Shown one piece after another: positions 28,038 to 37,870 of a DNA stretch of 64,000 nt (position 1 is its first letter; each line of letters starts with the position of its first letter). Source of the DNA: Ignavibacteria bacterium (GTDB lineage Bacteria > Bacteroidota > Ignavibacteria > Tepidaquicellales > Tepidaquicellaceae); assembly GCA_016704345.1 (NCBI GenBank), contig JADJAH010000006.1, positions 62,001 to 126,000 of the forward strand. Reading direction: 5' to 3'. A program made the position numbers and the translations under genes. The notes beneath the pieces were generated by a model. The model worked only from the letters and a program-made list of their open reading frames with translations, made no database searches and was not told the DNA's origin.

Positions 28038-29993
28038 ATGAAGAAGTTTTCCAATTTGTTTTTTGTTCTTGCAGTTTTTGCAGCGCTTAGCATGAGTACT
28101 CATAGGATTTCTGCAAGCTGGGACGATGATCCAAACAGTGACAAAAATCCTGTGTTCCTGTCAGATGGAAATTCCTATCTCACTTCACCGATGTCAGTAG
28201 TGACTATCGATGATTTTGACAACTTCGACCTTGGTGTCGATTTTGCAGAATGCCATATCTCTGAGAATCCGCTCATACCCGGACAATACTTCCTGGCATA
28301 TAATATCAACGGTACATACTATACAACTAACGGTATCGACTGGCAGAGAAACAACCCGACTTTTCCCAATTCAGCAGGTGATCCTGTTTCAGCATGGGAC
28401 AGTCTCGGCAAGCTTTATTATGATAATATGAAAAGTCCGATCACCGGAACCTGGGTAGTTACTTCAACGAATGCCGGCGCTAACTGGACAAGTTCTGTTT
28501 CTGCAAATGTCGGAAATGATAAGAACTGGATTGCAGCAGATCAGACCAACGGTCCATACTCGAATTACATCTACGGTGCCATGACTCCGGGTAATGTAGT
28601 AAGGAGCACAGACCGCGGCGCAACATTTTCAACTATGTTCACATCTTCAAATACTTTGCCCGGAAACATGACAGCAGTTGGCGCTTTAGGAAATGTTCAG
28701 GGCGGAGCAGCTTATTTTGTCAAGAGTACAGGCTCGGCTTTTGCAGCAGTTTATACATTCTTCAGATCTACAAACGGCGGCACATCGTGGGAGCAAATGT
28801 CAGCTCAGAATTTTGCCAACACAGTCGGCACGCAGGTTGGCGGCAGAAACTCAGTATCCAACATGAGAACAAGGCCTTATCCGTTTATCGGAGCAGACAA
28901 CAGCTACGGAACCTACAGAGGAAGATTATATGTGGTTTATGCATCTAATAATCCGACCGGAAATGCAAACAAGCCTGATGTGTTCTGCAGATATTCAACT
29001 GACGGCGGAACTACTTGGTCAACAGAGGTCGTAGTAAATGATGATGCGAATTCAACACTCCACAACCAATGGCATCCGGCAATGTGGGTTGACAAAACTT
29101 CAGGCAGACTCTACGTTCAATGGATGGATACGAGAGATACTCCTACAAGCGACAGCGCATTTATCTATGCAACTTATTCAACAAACGGCGGAGAGTCATT
29201 TGTAACTAATCAGAGAGTATCCAACAAAAAGTTCAGAATAAACTGCACACAGTGCAATGGCGGAGCACCGGCATATCTTGGAGATTACAACTCAATAATT
29301 TCAAATCCTGTTACTTCAATGCTTGCATGGGCGGATTTCAGAAATAATAACTTCGGCAGCTATGTTGCTTACTTCCCGGATTATGCATTGAGAATGAGTC
29401 CGTCTGCAATTACGATCAACAGTTCCAACTTTACAACATTCAGAGCCGTAGTACCGGCAGTTAAGCTGTATACGCAGAGCGTAACATTTACGGCTACCGT
29501 AACTCCGACACCGGCAGCAGGCGCACTGACAGCTATTTTCCCGAACGGCAATGTATTAACAAATTATCCTGATTCACTGCTTGTCAGAATAAATGCTGCT
29601 CCAAACACAACGGCCGGAAATTATACTGTAACTGTAGAAGGTAAAGGACCGAACGGAACACCGGTACATAGAAGAACAGTTGCTCTCACAGTCGGACTTG
29701 TCGGCATAAGCGGCGAAAATTCTAATCCGGAAGAATTTACTCTTGCACAGAATTTCCCGAATCCGTTCAATCCTACTACAAAGATCGAGTATTCCCTCAA
29801 GGCAAGAACAGACGTAAGAATCAGCGTCTATGATGCAATGGGAAGACTAGTGTCATCAATCAACAAAGGTGTTCAGGATGCAGGAAATCACAACGTTGAA
29901 TTCAACGGTGCGGCTCTTTCATCAGGCGTCTATTATTACAAACTACAAACTCCTTTGTTTACGGATACAAAGAAAATGCTTCTGGTCAAGTAA
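28038..29993 (+). CDS. Asp-box (sialidase-like) exported protein with T9SS type A sorting domain
   Basis: 651 residues; signal peptide at about 1-26. Four Asp-box/BNR-type repeats (S-T-D/N-x-G-x-x-W/F) are visible: STDRGATFST, STNGGTSWEQ, STDGGTTWST and STNGGESFVT, so a beta-propeller is likely. The catalytic Arg triad of true sialidases cannot be assigned, so the enzyme name is not justified. A later Ig-like region is followed by the T9SS domain (LAQNFPNPFNPTTKIEYSLK ... KKMLLVK). Clear terminator downstream at 30026. Confidence 0.82.
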   Translation: MKKFSNLFFVLAVFAALSMSTHRISASWDDDPNSDKNPVFLSDGNSYLTSPMSVVTIDDFDNFDLGVDFAECHISENPLIPGQYFLAYNINGTYYTTNGIDWQRNNPTFPNSAGDPVSAWDSLGKLYYDNMKSPITGTWVVTSTNAGANWTSSVSANVGNDKNWIAADQTNGPYSNYIYGAMTPGNVVRSTDRGATFSTMFTSSNTLPGNMTAVGALGNVQGGAAYFVKSTGSAFAAVYTFFRSTNGGTSWEQMSAQNFANTVGTQVGGRNSVSNMRTRPYPFIGADNSYGTYRGRLYVVYASNNPTGNANKPDVFCRYSTDGGTTWSTEVVVNDDANSTLHNQWHPAMWVDKTSGRLYVQWMDTRDTPTSDSAFIYATYSTNGGESFVTNQRVSNKKFRINCTQCNGGAPAYLGDYNSIISNPVTSMLAWADFRNNNFGSYVAYFPDYALRMSPSAITINSSNFTTFRAVVPAVKLYTQSVTFTATVTPTPAAGALTAIFPNGNVLTNYPDSLLVRINAAPNTTAGNYTVTVEGKGPNGTPVHRRTVALTVGLVGISGENSNPEEFTLAQNFPNPFNPTTKIEYSLKARTDVRISVYDAMGRLVSSINKGVQDAGNHNVEFNGAALSSGVYYYKLQTPLFTDTKKMLLVK

Positions 29994-30025
29994 GAGAATT
30001 TTTCTATGACAGCGAATTGATACTT

Positions 30026-30059
30026 GAGGCCGGCAATTTTTAACCGGCCTCTTTTTTTT
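30026..30059 (+). terminator. Rho-independent terminator
   Basis: GAGGCCGG (30026-30033), AT-rich loop, CCGGCCTC (30044-30051), then eight T. Ends the Asp-box gene. Confidence 0.9.
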
Positions 30060-30075
30060 AAGCTTCAATAATTGT

Positions 30076-30519
30076 ATGAGTATTGTAAAAGAGATCTACG
30101 ATGTTACCAAGGATCTTGCCGGAAACAAGATTGCTCTTAGTAAGATCAGAAGAGCTTTGCTTACTGAAGTGAAGCTCAATGATAAGTTTCTTTGGGATGT
30201 TTCAGTAAATGAAGCTCGCCCGGCGAATCCGAGACTGATACAGATGATCAGCAACCTTGATGTTACTGAAATGAAAGCCGCAATTACTTGCGGGCTTCCG
30301 TTTGAACTCATCTCATCAAAGAAAGTTACTACCGAACTTCTCGATGGTATTGATCACATCAAAGTTCTCGGCGGAGACCTTGAGACGGTCCTCGAAAAAA
30401 CTTATCTGAAGATCGCATATCTAAAAAAAGATTATATGTCTGAGAGCCTGAATCTTTATGTTAGAATGAGGAACATATATAATTACAACAGGCTGCTGCA
30501 AAGAATGCTTGGTAAATAA
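30076..30519 (+). CDS. Protein of unknown function (147 aa)
   Basis: ATG start 16 nt after the terminator. Soluble, mostly helical by eye, no signal peptide or recognisable catalytic motif. The C-terminus is basic (RMRNIYNYNRLLQRMLGK). Third-position base use matches its neighbours and the frame is fully open, so a real gene is likely. It is followed by a D-2-hydroxyacid dehydrogenase 20 nt later and may share its transcript. Confidence 0.7.
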   Translation: MSIVKEIYDVTKDLAGNKIALSKIRRALLTEVKLNDKFLWDVSVNEARPANPRLIQMISNLDVTEMKAAITCGLPFELISSKKVTTELLDGIDHIKVLGGDLETVLEKTYLKIAYLKKDYMSESLNLYVRMRNIYNYNRLLQRMLGK

Positions 30520-30539
30520 CTTCAAAAAGCTAATTGATA

Positions 30540-31586
30540 ATGATCAAGAAGAACAAACCGAATGTTCTGTTTATCTGGGAAATTGATAAAGAACTGAAAG
30601 CGCATCTGAGAAAGAATTTGAGTCAGGAAGTAAATCTTATCTTTGCCGATAAGTCTTTTGCTGAGAAGAAGACAAAACTATATGAGACGGCAGACGCTAT
30701 TGTCGGTTGGAGGCCCGAGAAAGAATTGCTATTCAGTGCAAAGAAACTGAAACTGTTCATAAATCCCGGAACCGGGATCAAGCATCAGATTGAAAATTTC
30801 AGAGAATTGTCAAAAGTCCGGAATGTCAAGCTCATCAACGGTCACGGACATTCATATGCTACAGCGCAGCATGCAGTTGCCATGCTCCTTGCATTGATGA
30901 ACAGAATTGTTCAGCATCATAATTGGATGGAGAGCGGCATTTGGAGAACAAGCGATGACAAAGACATTTTTAGTGCATCCATCATGCTGAAAGACAGAAA
31001 GATAGGTCTGCTTGGTTATGGAGCGATAAATTCGAAAGTTCATAAATTCCTTTCCGGATTCAGCAATGAGTTTAACATTCTAAAGCGAAGGCTTGACAAT
31101 AGAACTCCTCACTTAACAAGTGATCAGGCAGGAAATAAAGTAAGCCTGTACGGTGAAAAGAATCTCAAAGACTTTCTGAAAGATTCAGATATTCTCATTG
31201 TTGCAATTCCCCATACCTCAAAGACCGAAGGACTGATTGGTAGCAGGGAGCTTAAGCTTCTCGGAAAAAAAGGTTTGCTTGTAAATGTTGCGCGCGGAAC
31301 TATTGTAAATGAAGCGAGTCTGTATAATGCTTTGAGCAAGGGGACAATTGCCGGCGCTGCGCTTGATGTATGGTACAACTATAATCCAAAGAAAGACAAG
31401 AAGGGCAGAGAATATCCCTTCTCAAATCCTTTTCATAAGTTAAGCAATGTTGTCCTTTCGCCTCACAGAGCTGCGTCACCTTTTGATGATCTTGGGAGAT
31501 GGGATGAAGTAATTGAAAATCTTAAGAGGTTAGCTTCCGGTAAGAGAACTTTCTTAAATGTTGTTGATCTGAAAGAAGAATACTGA
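30540..31586 (+). CDS. D-isomer-specific 2-hydroxyacid dehydrogenase-family protein
   Basis: 348 residues from ATG at 30540 (an in-frame TTG at 30534 is possible). NAD-binding domain motif is KIGLLGYGAINSKVHKFL. The family blocks LLVNVARGTIVNEASLYNAL and AGAALDVWYNYNP, then LSPHRAASP with the catalytic His, are present. The NAD motif reads GYGAIN rather than the usual GxGxxG. Whether it acts on phosphoglycerate, glyoxylate or another 2-oxoacid cannot be told. Confidence 0.87.
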   Translation: MIKKNKPNVLFIWEIDKELKAHLRKNLSQEVNLIFADKSFAEKKTKLYETADAIVGWRPEKELLFSAKKLKLFINPGTGIKHQIENFRELSKVRNVKLINGHGHSYATAQHAVAMLLALMNRIVQHHNWMESGIWRTSDDKDIFSASIMLKDRKIGLLGYGAINSKVHKFLSGFSNEFNILKRRLDNRTPHLTSDQAGNKVSLYGEKNLKDFLKDSDILIVAIPHTSKTEGLIGSRELKLLGKKGLLVNVARGTIVNEASLYNALSKGTIAGAALDVWYNYNPKKDKKGREYPFSNPFHKLSNVVLSPHRAASPFDDLGRWDEVIENLKRLASGKRTFLNVVDLKEEY

Positions 31587-31620
31587 TCTCTGATTCGGCT
31601 TAACCGCGAAACACAGAAAA

Positions 31621-33409
31621 TCAGTTAACTTTAACAGCGTTACCGTTTGACGCAAGCGTTTTGTAATCATGCCTCTCGCCGATCTGCTGTCTCCACATGG
31701 CAAAATACAAACCCTTGAGCTCAAGAAGCTCATCGTGCTTACCCGATTCAATAATGTCTCCTTTCTCAAGAACATATATCATGTCGGAATGCATTATTGT
31801 AGAAAGTCTGTGCGCGATCATGATCGTTATGTTTTCCCTCCCTGCAGTGATCTCGCGGATGGTCTTGTTTATTCCTTCTTCCGTAATGGAATCAAGCGCA
31901 GAAGTTGCTTCATCAAAGATAAGCATGTCCGGTTTTCTCAGCAAAGCTCTGGCAATGGAAAGCCTTTGCTTCTCGCCACCCGAAACTTTCACACCGCCTT
32001 CGCCGATAACCGTATCGAGTCCTTTGTCGGCACGCTCCAGAAGCGTATTGCAAGCGGCTTTCTGAAGGACGTCAAGGCACTCGGCATCGGTGGCTTTGGG
32101 ATTTACGAACAGAAGATTTTCTCTGATGGTGCCGGAAAAAAGCTGTGTGTCCTGTGAAACAAAACCGATCTTCTCCCGAAGTCCGTCAAGGTCAATCTTG
32201 TCAAACATGATTCCATTGTACAGTATCTTTCCTCCCGCCGGGCGGTACAATCCCAGAAGAAGTTTAACGAGCGTTGACTTTCCGGAGCCGGATGGACCCA
32301 CAAACGCGACAGTTGAGCCCGTCTCGGAATAGAAAGAAATATTATTCAATGCATATGTGGATGAAGACTGATGCCGGAAAGATACATTCTCAAATGTCAG
32401 ATCCCGGATATCGTCTATAGTTAAGGGATTGTCGGGCTTAGGATCAACAGGCGTGTTGATTATCTCTTCAAATTTTCCGAGAGATACTTCTGCTTCGCGG
32501 TAGATATTGAGAATATTACCCAGTTCTTGTAGCGGTCCGAATATAAAAAACGAATAAATGAAGAGAGTGAAGAATTGTCCCGTTGTGATAGCCTGAGTAA
32601 AAATCAGATACATCATCAGCAGAAGTATGCTTGTCCTCAGCAGGTTCACTATCGTCCCTTGAATAAAGCTAAGGCTTCTGATGTATTTCACTTTCTTCAG
32701 CTCGAGTTGGAGTATCTTTTCTGTAGTATTGTTGAGGCGGTTGATCTCCTGAGACGAAAGTCCAAGACTCTTGACAAGCTCTATGTTTCTCAAAGACTCT
32801 GTTGTAGAACCCGCAAGATCAGTTGTCTCAGCTACAATTGTCTTTTGGATGATCTTTATTTTCTTGCCGAATGAAGAACTTAACCAGCCTATCAAAGGAA
32901 TGGCAAGCAGATAGACAGGAGCAATTATCCAGTGAACAGTGAAAGCATAAACGCCTACAAAAAATTACACCTACTAAAGATGTGAACAATACATTTATAG
33001 AAGCAGAGATAAGACGTTCAGAATCAGTTCGAACCTTTTGCAAGATACCGAGAGTCTGCCCGCTTCGTTGATCTTCGAATACCGAATATGGAAGTTTAAG
33101 CGAGTGACTGATGCCGTCGGAATAAATCCTCGCTCCGAGTTTTTGAGTAACAACATTTATGAAATAGTCCTGAAAGTTCTTTGCAATTCTTGATATCAAA
33201 GCGGCTCCCACCGACAATGATAACAAAAATCCTACACCCTTAAAGAATTCACCGGTCGAATACTCCTTGAACTTGGTGGCATAATCATCAATAACATGCC
33301 TGAAGATTGCAGGATCAAGCAGCGAGAATACTTGATTTATCGCTGCGAGCAGAAGTGAAATGTAGATTAGCTTTTTGTATTCCTTTAAATATTCGAGCAG
33401 TAATTTCAT
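31621..33409 (-). CDS. ABC exporter, fused permease and ATPase (frameshifted)
   Basis: ATG at 33409. The N-terminal part is the transmembrane domain (about 1-310, six segments); the C-terminal part is the ATPase (about 345-595) with Walker A GPSGSGKSTLVKLLL, Q-loop region VSQDTQLFSG, signature VSGGEKQRLSIARALL, Walker B MLIFDEATSALD and the switch His in IMIAHRLSTI. The frame breaks in a homopolymer: the A6 run at 32959-32964 (T6 on the coding strand) has one base too many; with five the product is a normal 595-residue half-transporter. This is the only insertion among the frameshifts of this window. Substrate unknown; type MsbA/multidrug-like. Convergent with the dehydrogenase. Confidence 0.88.
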
Positions 33410-33527
33410 GCGGCAAATTTAAGCTAACTAATTCTGTAATTCAATTGCATGAAGTGTCCTTTACATCCAGTGTCTTAGTTTTAGTAAAACTGCATTGTGT
33501 GAAAAGCCCGATAAATTGATTAGATCT

Positions 33528-33638
33528 TACACAGAGATCCGCAGAGAAAACACAGAGATACACACGGAGTAAGCAAGTAAAAAACAACTGTTTTTGAACT
33601 CAGTGGAACTCCGTGACTACTCAGTGTATCTCCTTGCA
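33528..33638. repeat. CACGGAG-family inverted repeat, copy 2
   Basis: The left arm (about 33528-33570) holds CACAGAG, GATACACACGGAG. The right arm (33598-33638) holds CTCAGTGGAACTCCGTG and GTGTATCTCC. It is the same element type as 10326-10517, with a shorter spacer. Further degenerate CTCCGT fragments continue to about 33720. Confidence 0.6.
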
Positions 33639-33823
33639 ATAATTTAAACGTAACCAGGCATGTATGATTTGATAAATATACTCAGAGGCACTGTGTGACC
33701 CCTCAGCGTGTCTCCGTACAACTAAGCAAACATCTGCATTGCCGTCCAAAACATTTTTCTACAACGAAAATTATATCAAAATTGAGCTGGAGCATTAAGA
33801 TTTTTTCGATTCGGAAAAAACAA

Positions 33824-34004
33824 CCCGCCTTCGTATAATTGCCGTTGAAAATTGAGCAATGGCGTAGCAAGAATTTCTGTTTGACGAAGCCTGACACGCT
33901 CTTCTGTCGGGGAGGAGTTAAATTCTTGCAGCCATGCGGCAATTTTTAGGCAATTATAGACGGGCGACTTTTGCCAAGCTTTCTTTGGTCGTTCAAAAGA
34001 AAGC
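33824..34004. repeat. Imperfect long palindrome plus hairpin in the 33410-34163 gap
   Basis: The left arm 33824-33876 (CCCGCC...TATAATTGCC...GCAAGAATTT) is matched imperfectly by the right arm 33920-33964 (AAATTCTTGCAGCCATGCGGC...GGCAATTATAGACGGG). Next to it a perfect 9-bp hairpin, GCTTTCTTT (33978-33986) with AAAGAAAGC (33996-34004). It looks like a degenerate mobile intergenic element. No coding capacity is visible. Remaining parts of the divergent gap show no further motif. Confidence 0.55.
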
Positions 34005-34163
34005 GGAAATGATTTTTTCTCTGCAAGTGGTTCGGTTATTTCATTTTAAGTAAAACGTTTTGGACGGATGAAACATCTGCCAACTGCCGTTTAAACTTGG
34101 ATTGAATCTACCTCTCATTTTAAGTAATTTGGCAAAAAATAATAAGAATCCATTTCTATTTCT

Positions 34164-35231
34164 ATGACACGAATTGACGAACTCAGATTGAAATTTGACA
34201 CCACTGGAATAGATGCCTTCCTTGTAAGAAAGTTGCCAAATGTTAGATATCTGAGCGGCTTTTCCGGTTCTGCAGGCAGTCTGCTTATTACTAATCACAA
34301 GAACTACTTTGTAACAGATTTCCGATATAAAACGCAATCAGCTACTGAGGTCGATAAAGCATTCGAAGTTATTGTCTATACACAGAACTCTCTCAATTTC
34401 CTCAAAGACATTATTCAGGAAAACGGTCTCAGGAAAATTGGATTCGAAGCAGACTATGTAACTTTTGCCGAGGCAAATCTTCTGAAGAAAGATTTTCCTG
34501 AAGCAGAATTTGTGCCGATGGAAAATACTGTAGAGAGCATTACAGTGAAAAAAAATGCGGCTGAAATTGAGCTGACTAAAAAAGCCGTTGAAATAACCGA
34601 CAAAGTTTTTCTCGAAGTTCTGAATATCATCAAGCCGGGTATGACAGAGAGGCAGGTGTCTGCACACATTTCATTTTTTCATAAGATGTTTGGCGCTGAC
34701 GGGGATTCGTTCGATGCAATTGTAGCCGCAGGAGAGAGAAGCGCTTTTCCACATGCTCGCCCGACTGACAGGATCATCAGAGAAGGAGAATTAGTTAAGC
34801 TTGACTTTGGCTGCACATTCTCCGGAATGAAATCTGACATGACACGAACAATTGCAATTGGCAGGATACCCGATGAATGTATGAAGATCTACGAAATTGT
34901 TCGTGAAGCGCAAAGGCGCGCGCTTGAAAGCGTTAAAGCGGGAATGCATGCAAGAGCCGTTGATGCAGTTGCAAGAGATTTCATAAAGGAAAACGGCTAT
35001 GGAAAAAATTTCGGACATGGACTTGGTCACGGACTCGGATATGACATTCATGAAAAGCCTGCTCTCAATGAAAGATCTGAATATGTACTCGAAGAAAACA
35101 ATATTATAACGATTGAGCCGGGAATTTATGTTGAAGGGCTTGGAGGCGTGAGGATTGAAGACGATATTGTAGTTACTAAAGAAGGTTGTGAGATATTGAA
35201 CAAATCCCCAAAGGAACTGATAGTATTGTGA
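34164..35231 (+). CDS. M24-family Xaa-Pro aminopeptidase
   Basis: 355 residues. Creatinase-type N-terminal domain (1-125), then a pita-bread catalytic domain. Dinuclear-metal ligands are in place: two Asp in KLDFGCTFSGMKSDMTRT, His in FGHGLGHGLGYDIHE, Glu in ITIEPGIYVEG and Glu in GVRIEDDI. Cytoplasmic; trims N-terminal residues preceding proline. The PepP/PepQ distinction is not safe from sequence alone. Confidence 0.93.
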   Translation: MTRIDELRLKFDTTGIDAFLVRKLPNVRYLSGFSGSAGSLLITNHKNYFVTDFRYKTQSATEVDKAFEVIVYTQNSLNFLKDIIQENGLRKIGFEADYVTFAEANLLKKDFPEAEFVPMENTVESITVKKNAAEIELTKKAVEITDKVFLEVLNIIKPGMTERQVSAHISFFHKMFGADGDSFDAIVAAGERSAFPHARPTDRIIREGELVKLDFGCTFSGMKSDMTRTIAIGRIPDECMKIYEIVREAQRRALESVKAGMHARAVDAVARDFIKENGYGKNFGHGLGHGLGYDIHEKPALNERSEYVLEENNIITIEPGIYVEGLGGVRIEDDIVVTKEGCEILNKSPKELIVL

Positions 35232-35276
35232 TATCACGCTGGAATAATTTTTGTATTTAAATCTACTTATTACTTT

Positions 35277-36551
35277 TTGAACAAGGTCCTTATAATTTCT
35301 TATTATTTCCCGCCGATGGGAATGGGCGGAGTTCAGAGAACTCTCAAGTTTGCCAAATACCTTCGTGACTATGGATGGGAACCGGTTGTACTTACTGACA
35401 GTCCAAAGAAATATTATGCCGTCGATATGTCTTTGCTCAATGAAGCATTCGACTGCGGCATTAAGATAGAAAGGACAGGCGAGGAGATCACCGATGCTTC
35501 GAAGATTGTTACTACCGCACCGAATGAAAGAATGAGAAGGATGCTCAGCCGCAGCGCTCAGTTTGTTCTTATTCCCGACAACAAAAAATTCTGGAAAAAG
35601 AAAGCTCTTAAGAAAGCGGATGAAATTTGGGAAAAGTACGGCGGATTTAATATCGTGTTTGCAACAGCTCCGCCCTATACTGATTTTCTTGTAGGTCAGG
35701 AAATTAAGAAGAAATATAAGATCCCTCTTGTCATCGATTATCGCGATGCGTGGGTCGATAGTCCTGTACTCAATTATTACCCGACTCCTTTCCACAAAAT
35801 GTCAAACATGCGTCTTGAGAAAGGTGTGCTTAAGGATGCAAACAGAATCATCACAACTAACCGGCGCGTTAAAGAACTGATCATTTCGCGATATCAGAAT
35901 ATTGATTATAATGAAGTGAAGATCATTCCTCACGGATTTGACAGCGAGGATTTTGAGAAAGCTGCAAACACCGAGCTACCTATTAAATCAAAAATGAGAT
36001 TCACTTATGCAGGCAGTTTTTATACAAGAAATCCTAAATTCTATCTTGAAGGCATAAGCAAGTTCTTCATCAAATATCCTGAGCTAAAGAGGGAAGTGGA
36101 ATTTTGTTTCATCGGTGTTGTGTCAAAAGATTTTATGACACTCATAAAGAATCTTGATATTGAAGACGGAGTTCATATTACCGGCTACCTGGATCATATC
36201 GACTGTATCAGATTTCTTCTTGCCTCTGATGTTCTGTTCCTAATGGTCAGTCGCGGGGAAAATGATGATGCGGCAATGCCGGGCAAGATCGGCGAATATA
36301 TTGGAAGCAGAAAGAATATTATTGCATGCGTACCGGAGGGAGTTACTAAAAAAATGCTTGAGAAATATGATGCGGTCACTTTTACTGAAGAAGATCCGGT
36401 AGAACTCATGGACACATTTTATAAGTATTACCAGTTGTACAAATCCGGCAGGCTGCCGATTGCAAATGAAGAAATGATTCAACAGTTTGACCGCAAAGAA
36501 CTTACATACGACCTCGCCAAAGAATTAAATCTGCTCGTTGATATTGAGTAA
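35277..36551 (+). CDS. Glycosyltransferase, GT-B type
   Basis: 424 residues from a TTG start. N-terminus KVLIISYYFPPMGMGGVQRT is typical of GT4-like transferases of surface polysaccharide synthesis. A region ITTNRRVKELI, then PHGFDSEDF and FTYAGSFY, matches the C-terminal nucleotide-sugar domain; KIGEYIGSRKNIIACV resembles the donor-binding part. The galE gene two positions downstream could supply UDP-galactose, but a link is an inference. Acceptor and sugar unknown. Confidence 0.85.
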   Translation: MNKVLIISYYFPPMGMGGVQRTLKFAKYLRDYGWEPVVLTDSPKKYYAVDMSLLNEAFDCGIKIERTGEEITDASKIVTTAPNERMRRMLSRSAQFVLIPDNKKFWKKKALKKADEIWEKYGGFNIVFATAPPYTDFLVGQEIKKKYKIPLVIDYRDAWVDSPVLNYYPTPFHKMSNMRLEKGVLKDANRIITTNRRVKELIISRYQNIDYNEVKIIPHGFDSEDFEKAANTELPIKSKMRFTYAGSFYTRNPKFYLEGISKFFIKYPELKREVEFCFIGVVSKDFMTLIKNLDIEDGVHITGYLDHIDCIRFLLASDVLFLMVSRGENDDAAMPGKIGEYIGSRKNIIACVPEGVTKKMLEKYDAVTFTEEDPVELMDTFYKYYQLYKSGRLPIANEEMIQQFDRKELTYDLAKELNLLVDIE

Positions 36552-36569
36552 ATCTAACACTTCTGTGCT

Positions 36570-37870
36570 GTGAAGATTCTGCTTGTCGGAAGCGGTGGCA
36601 GAGAGAATGCAATTGCATGGAAGATGACTTCGTCAGATTCTTTCCGCTCGACTGCTTCAAAACTCTTTTGTGCTCCGGGAAATCCGGGCATTGAGCAATA
36701 TGCCGACTGCATTAACGTCAAAGCTGATGATATAGAAAGTTTGTTTGACTTTGCCGTAAGAGAAAATATTGAGCTCGCGATAGTAGGACCGGAAGTTCCA
36801 CTCTCTCTCGGAATTGCAGATAAGTTTCGTGCTCACGGTATGAAGGTCTTTGGCCCCAACAAAGCCGCCGCTGAAATAGAATCCAGCAAACTCTTCGCCA
36901 AGCAATTGATGAGTGCATATAATATTCCAACAGCTAAATTCAAACACTTTAAGAGAAGTGAAAGTGATGAAGCTCTAGAATTTCTTGCCTCCACTGAGTA
37001 TCCGGTTGTTTTCAAAGCAGACGGACTCGCGGCCGGGAAAGGAGTTGTAATTGCGGATTCAAATGAAGAGGCAATTGAAGCTCTGAATGTGATGTGCTCC
37101 GAAGATGCTTTTGGAAATGCGTCGCAGAGTTTTGTCATAGAAGAGTTTCTTCATGCGGAGAAGAAGTTTCTGTCTTCTGCATTACTGACGGAGATGACTT
37201 TGTTCTTCTGCCATTTTCCCGGGACCATAAAAAAATAGGAGAAGGCGAGACCGGCAAGATTACAGGAGGAATGGGGGCGGTGTCTCCGGTGATGAAATTT
37301 ATGGAGAAGAATGTTTCTGATAAAATAGTAACGAAAGTTGTGATACCTGTACTTGATGCGATGAGAAATGAAGGCAGGAAATTTTCAGGATGTCTTTATT
37401 GCGGACTCATGATCTGTGACGGTGAGCCGTTTGTGATCGAGTTCAATTGCCGATTCGGAGATCCTGAAACTCAATCCGTTTTGCCGCTGATCTCTTCGGA
37501 TTTTCTTGAGCTGCTTCTTGCATCTGCTGAAGGAAAAATGAAAGACTATGTATTGAGTGTAAACAAATTGTTCTCTTGCTGTGTTGTGCTTGCTTCGGGA
37601 GGATATCCTGATTCATTCACCAAAGGCTTTGAAATCAAAGGCATAGAAGATGCCGGAAATTCCGTATTAATTTTTCATTCGGGTACAGTATTTAAAGACG
37701 GTAGACTGTTGACTGCAGGCGGCAGAGTGCTTTCAGTAGTAGGCTTGTCTGATGAATCATTGGAGAATGCCATAAATACGGCATATGAATCAGTATCAAA
37801 AATCAGATTTGATGGAATGACCTTCAGAAATGACATCGGAAAACAACTTTTAAAAAAAGTAGAATTATGA
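36570..37870 (+). CDS. purD: Phosphoribosylamine-glycine ligase (frameshifted)
   Basis: GTG start at 36570 (VKILLVGSGGRENAIAW). ATP-grasp enzyme of de novo purine synthesis. The frame breaks at about 37157: adding one G (GCG-GGA-GAA-GAA instead of GCGGAGAAGAA) restores FLHAGEEVSVF and the downstream blocks DHKKIGEGETGKITGGMGA and EFNCRFGDPETQ, for about 433 residues. Since purN and purH are intact in this window, the pathway is in use and a sequencing deletion is the likely cause. Its stop overlaps the galE start (ATGA). Confidence 0.93.

Noticed and set aside
28038..29993. True sialidase
   Set aside because: Asp-boxes are present, but the Arg triad and the FRIP motif are not identifiable.
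34791..35795. Long antisense frame (334 residues) opposite the M24 peptidase and glycosyltransferase
   Set aside because: The sense strand encodes two clear families with catalytic residues; the antisense protein has no motif.
37094..37240. Programmed frameshift in purD
   Set aside because: No slippery heptamer with a downstream structure is evident, and eight different genes show breaks at unrelated sequences, which suggests errors.
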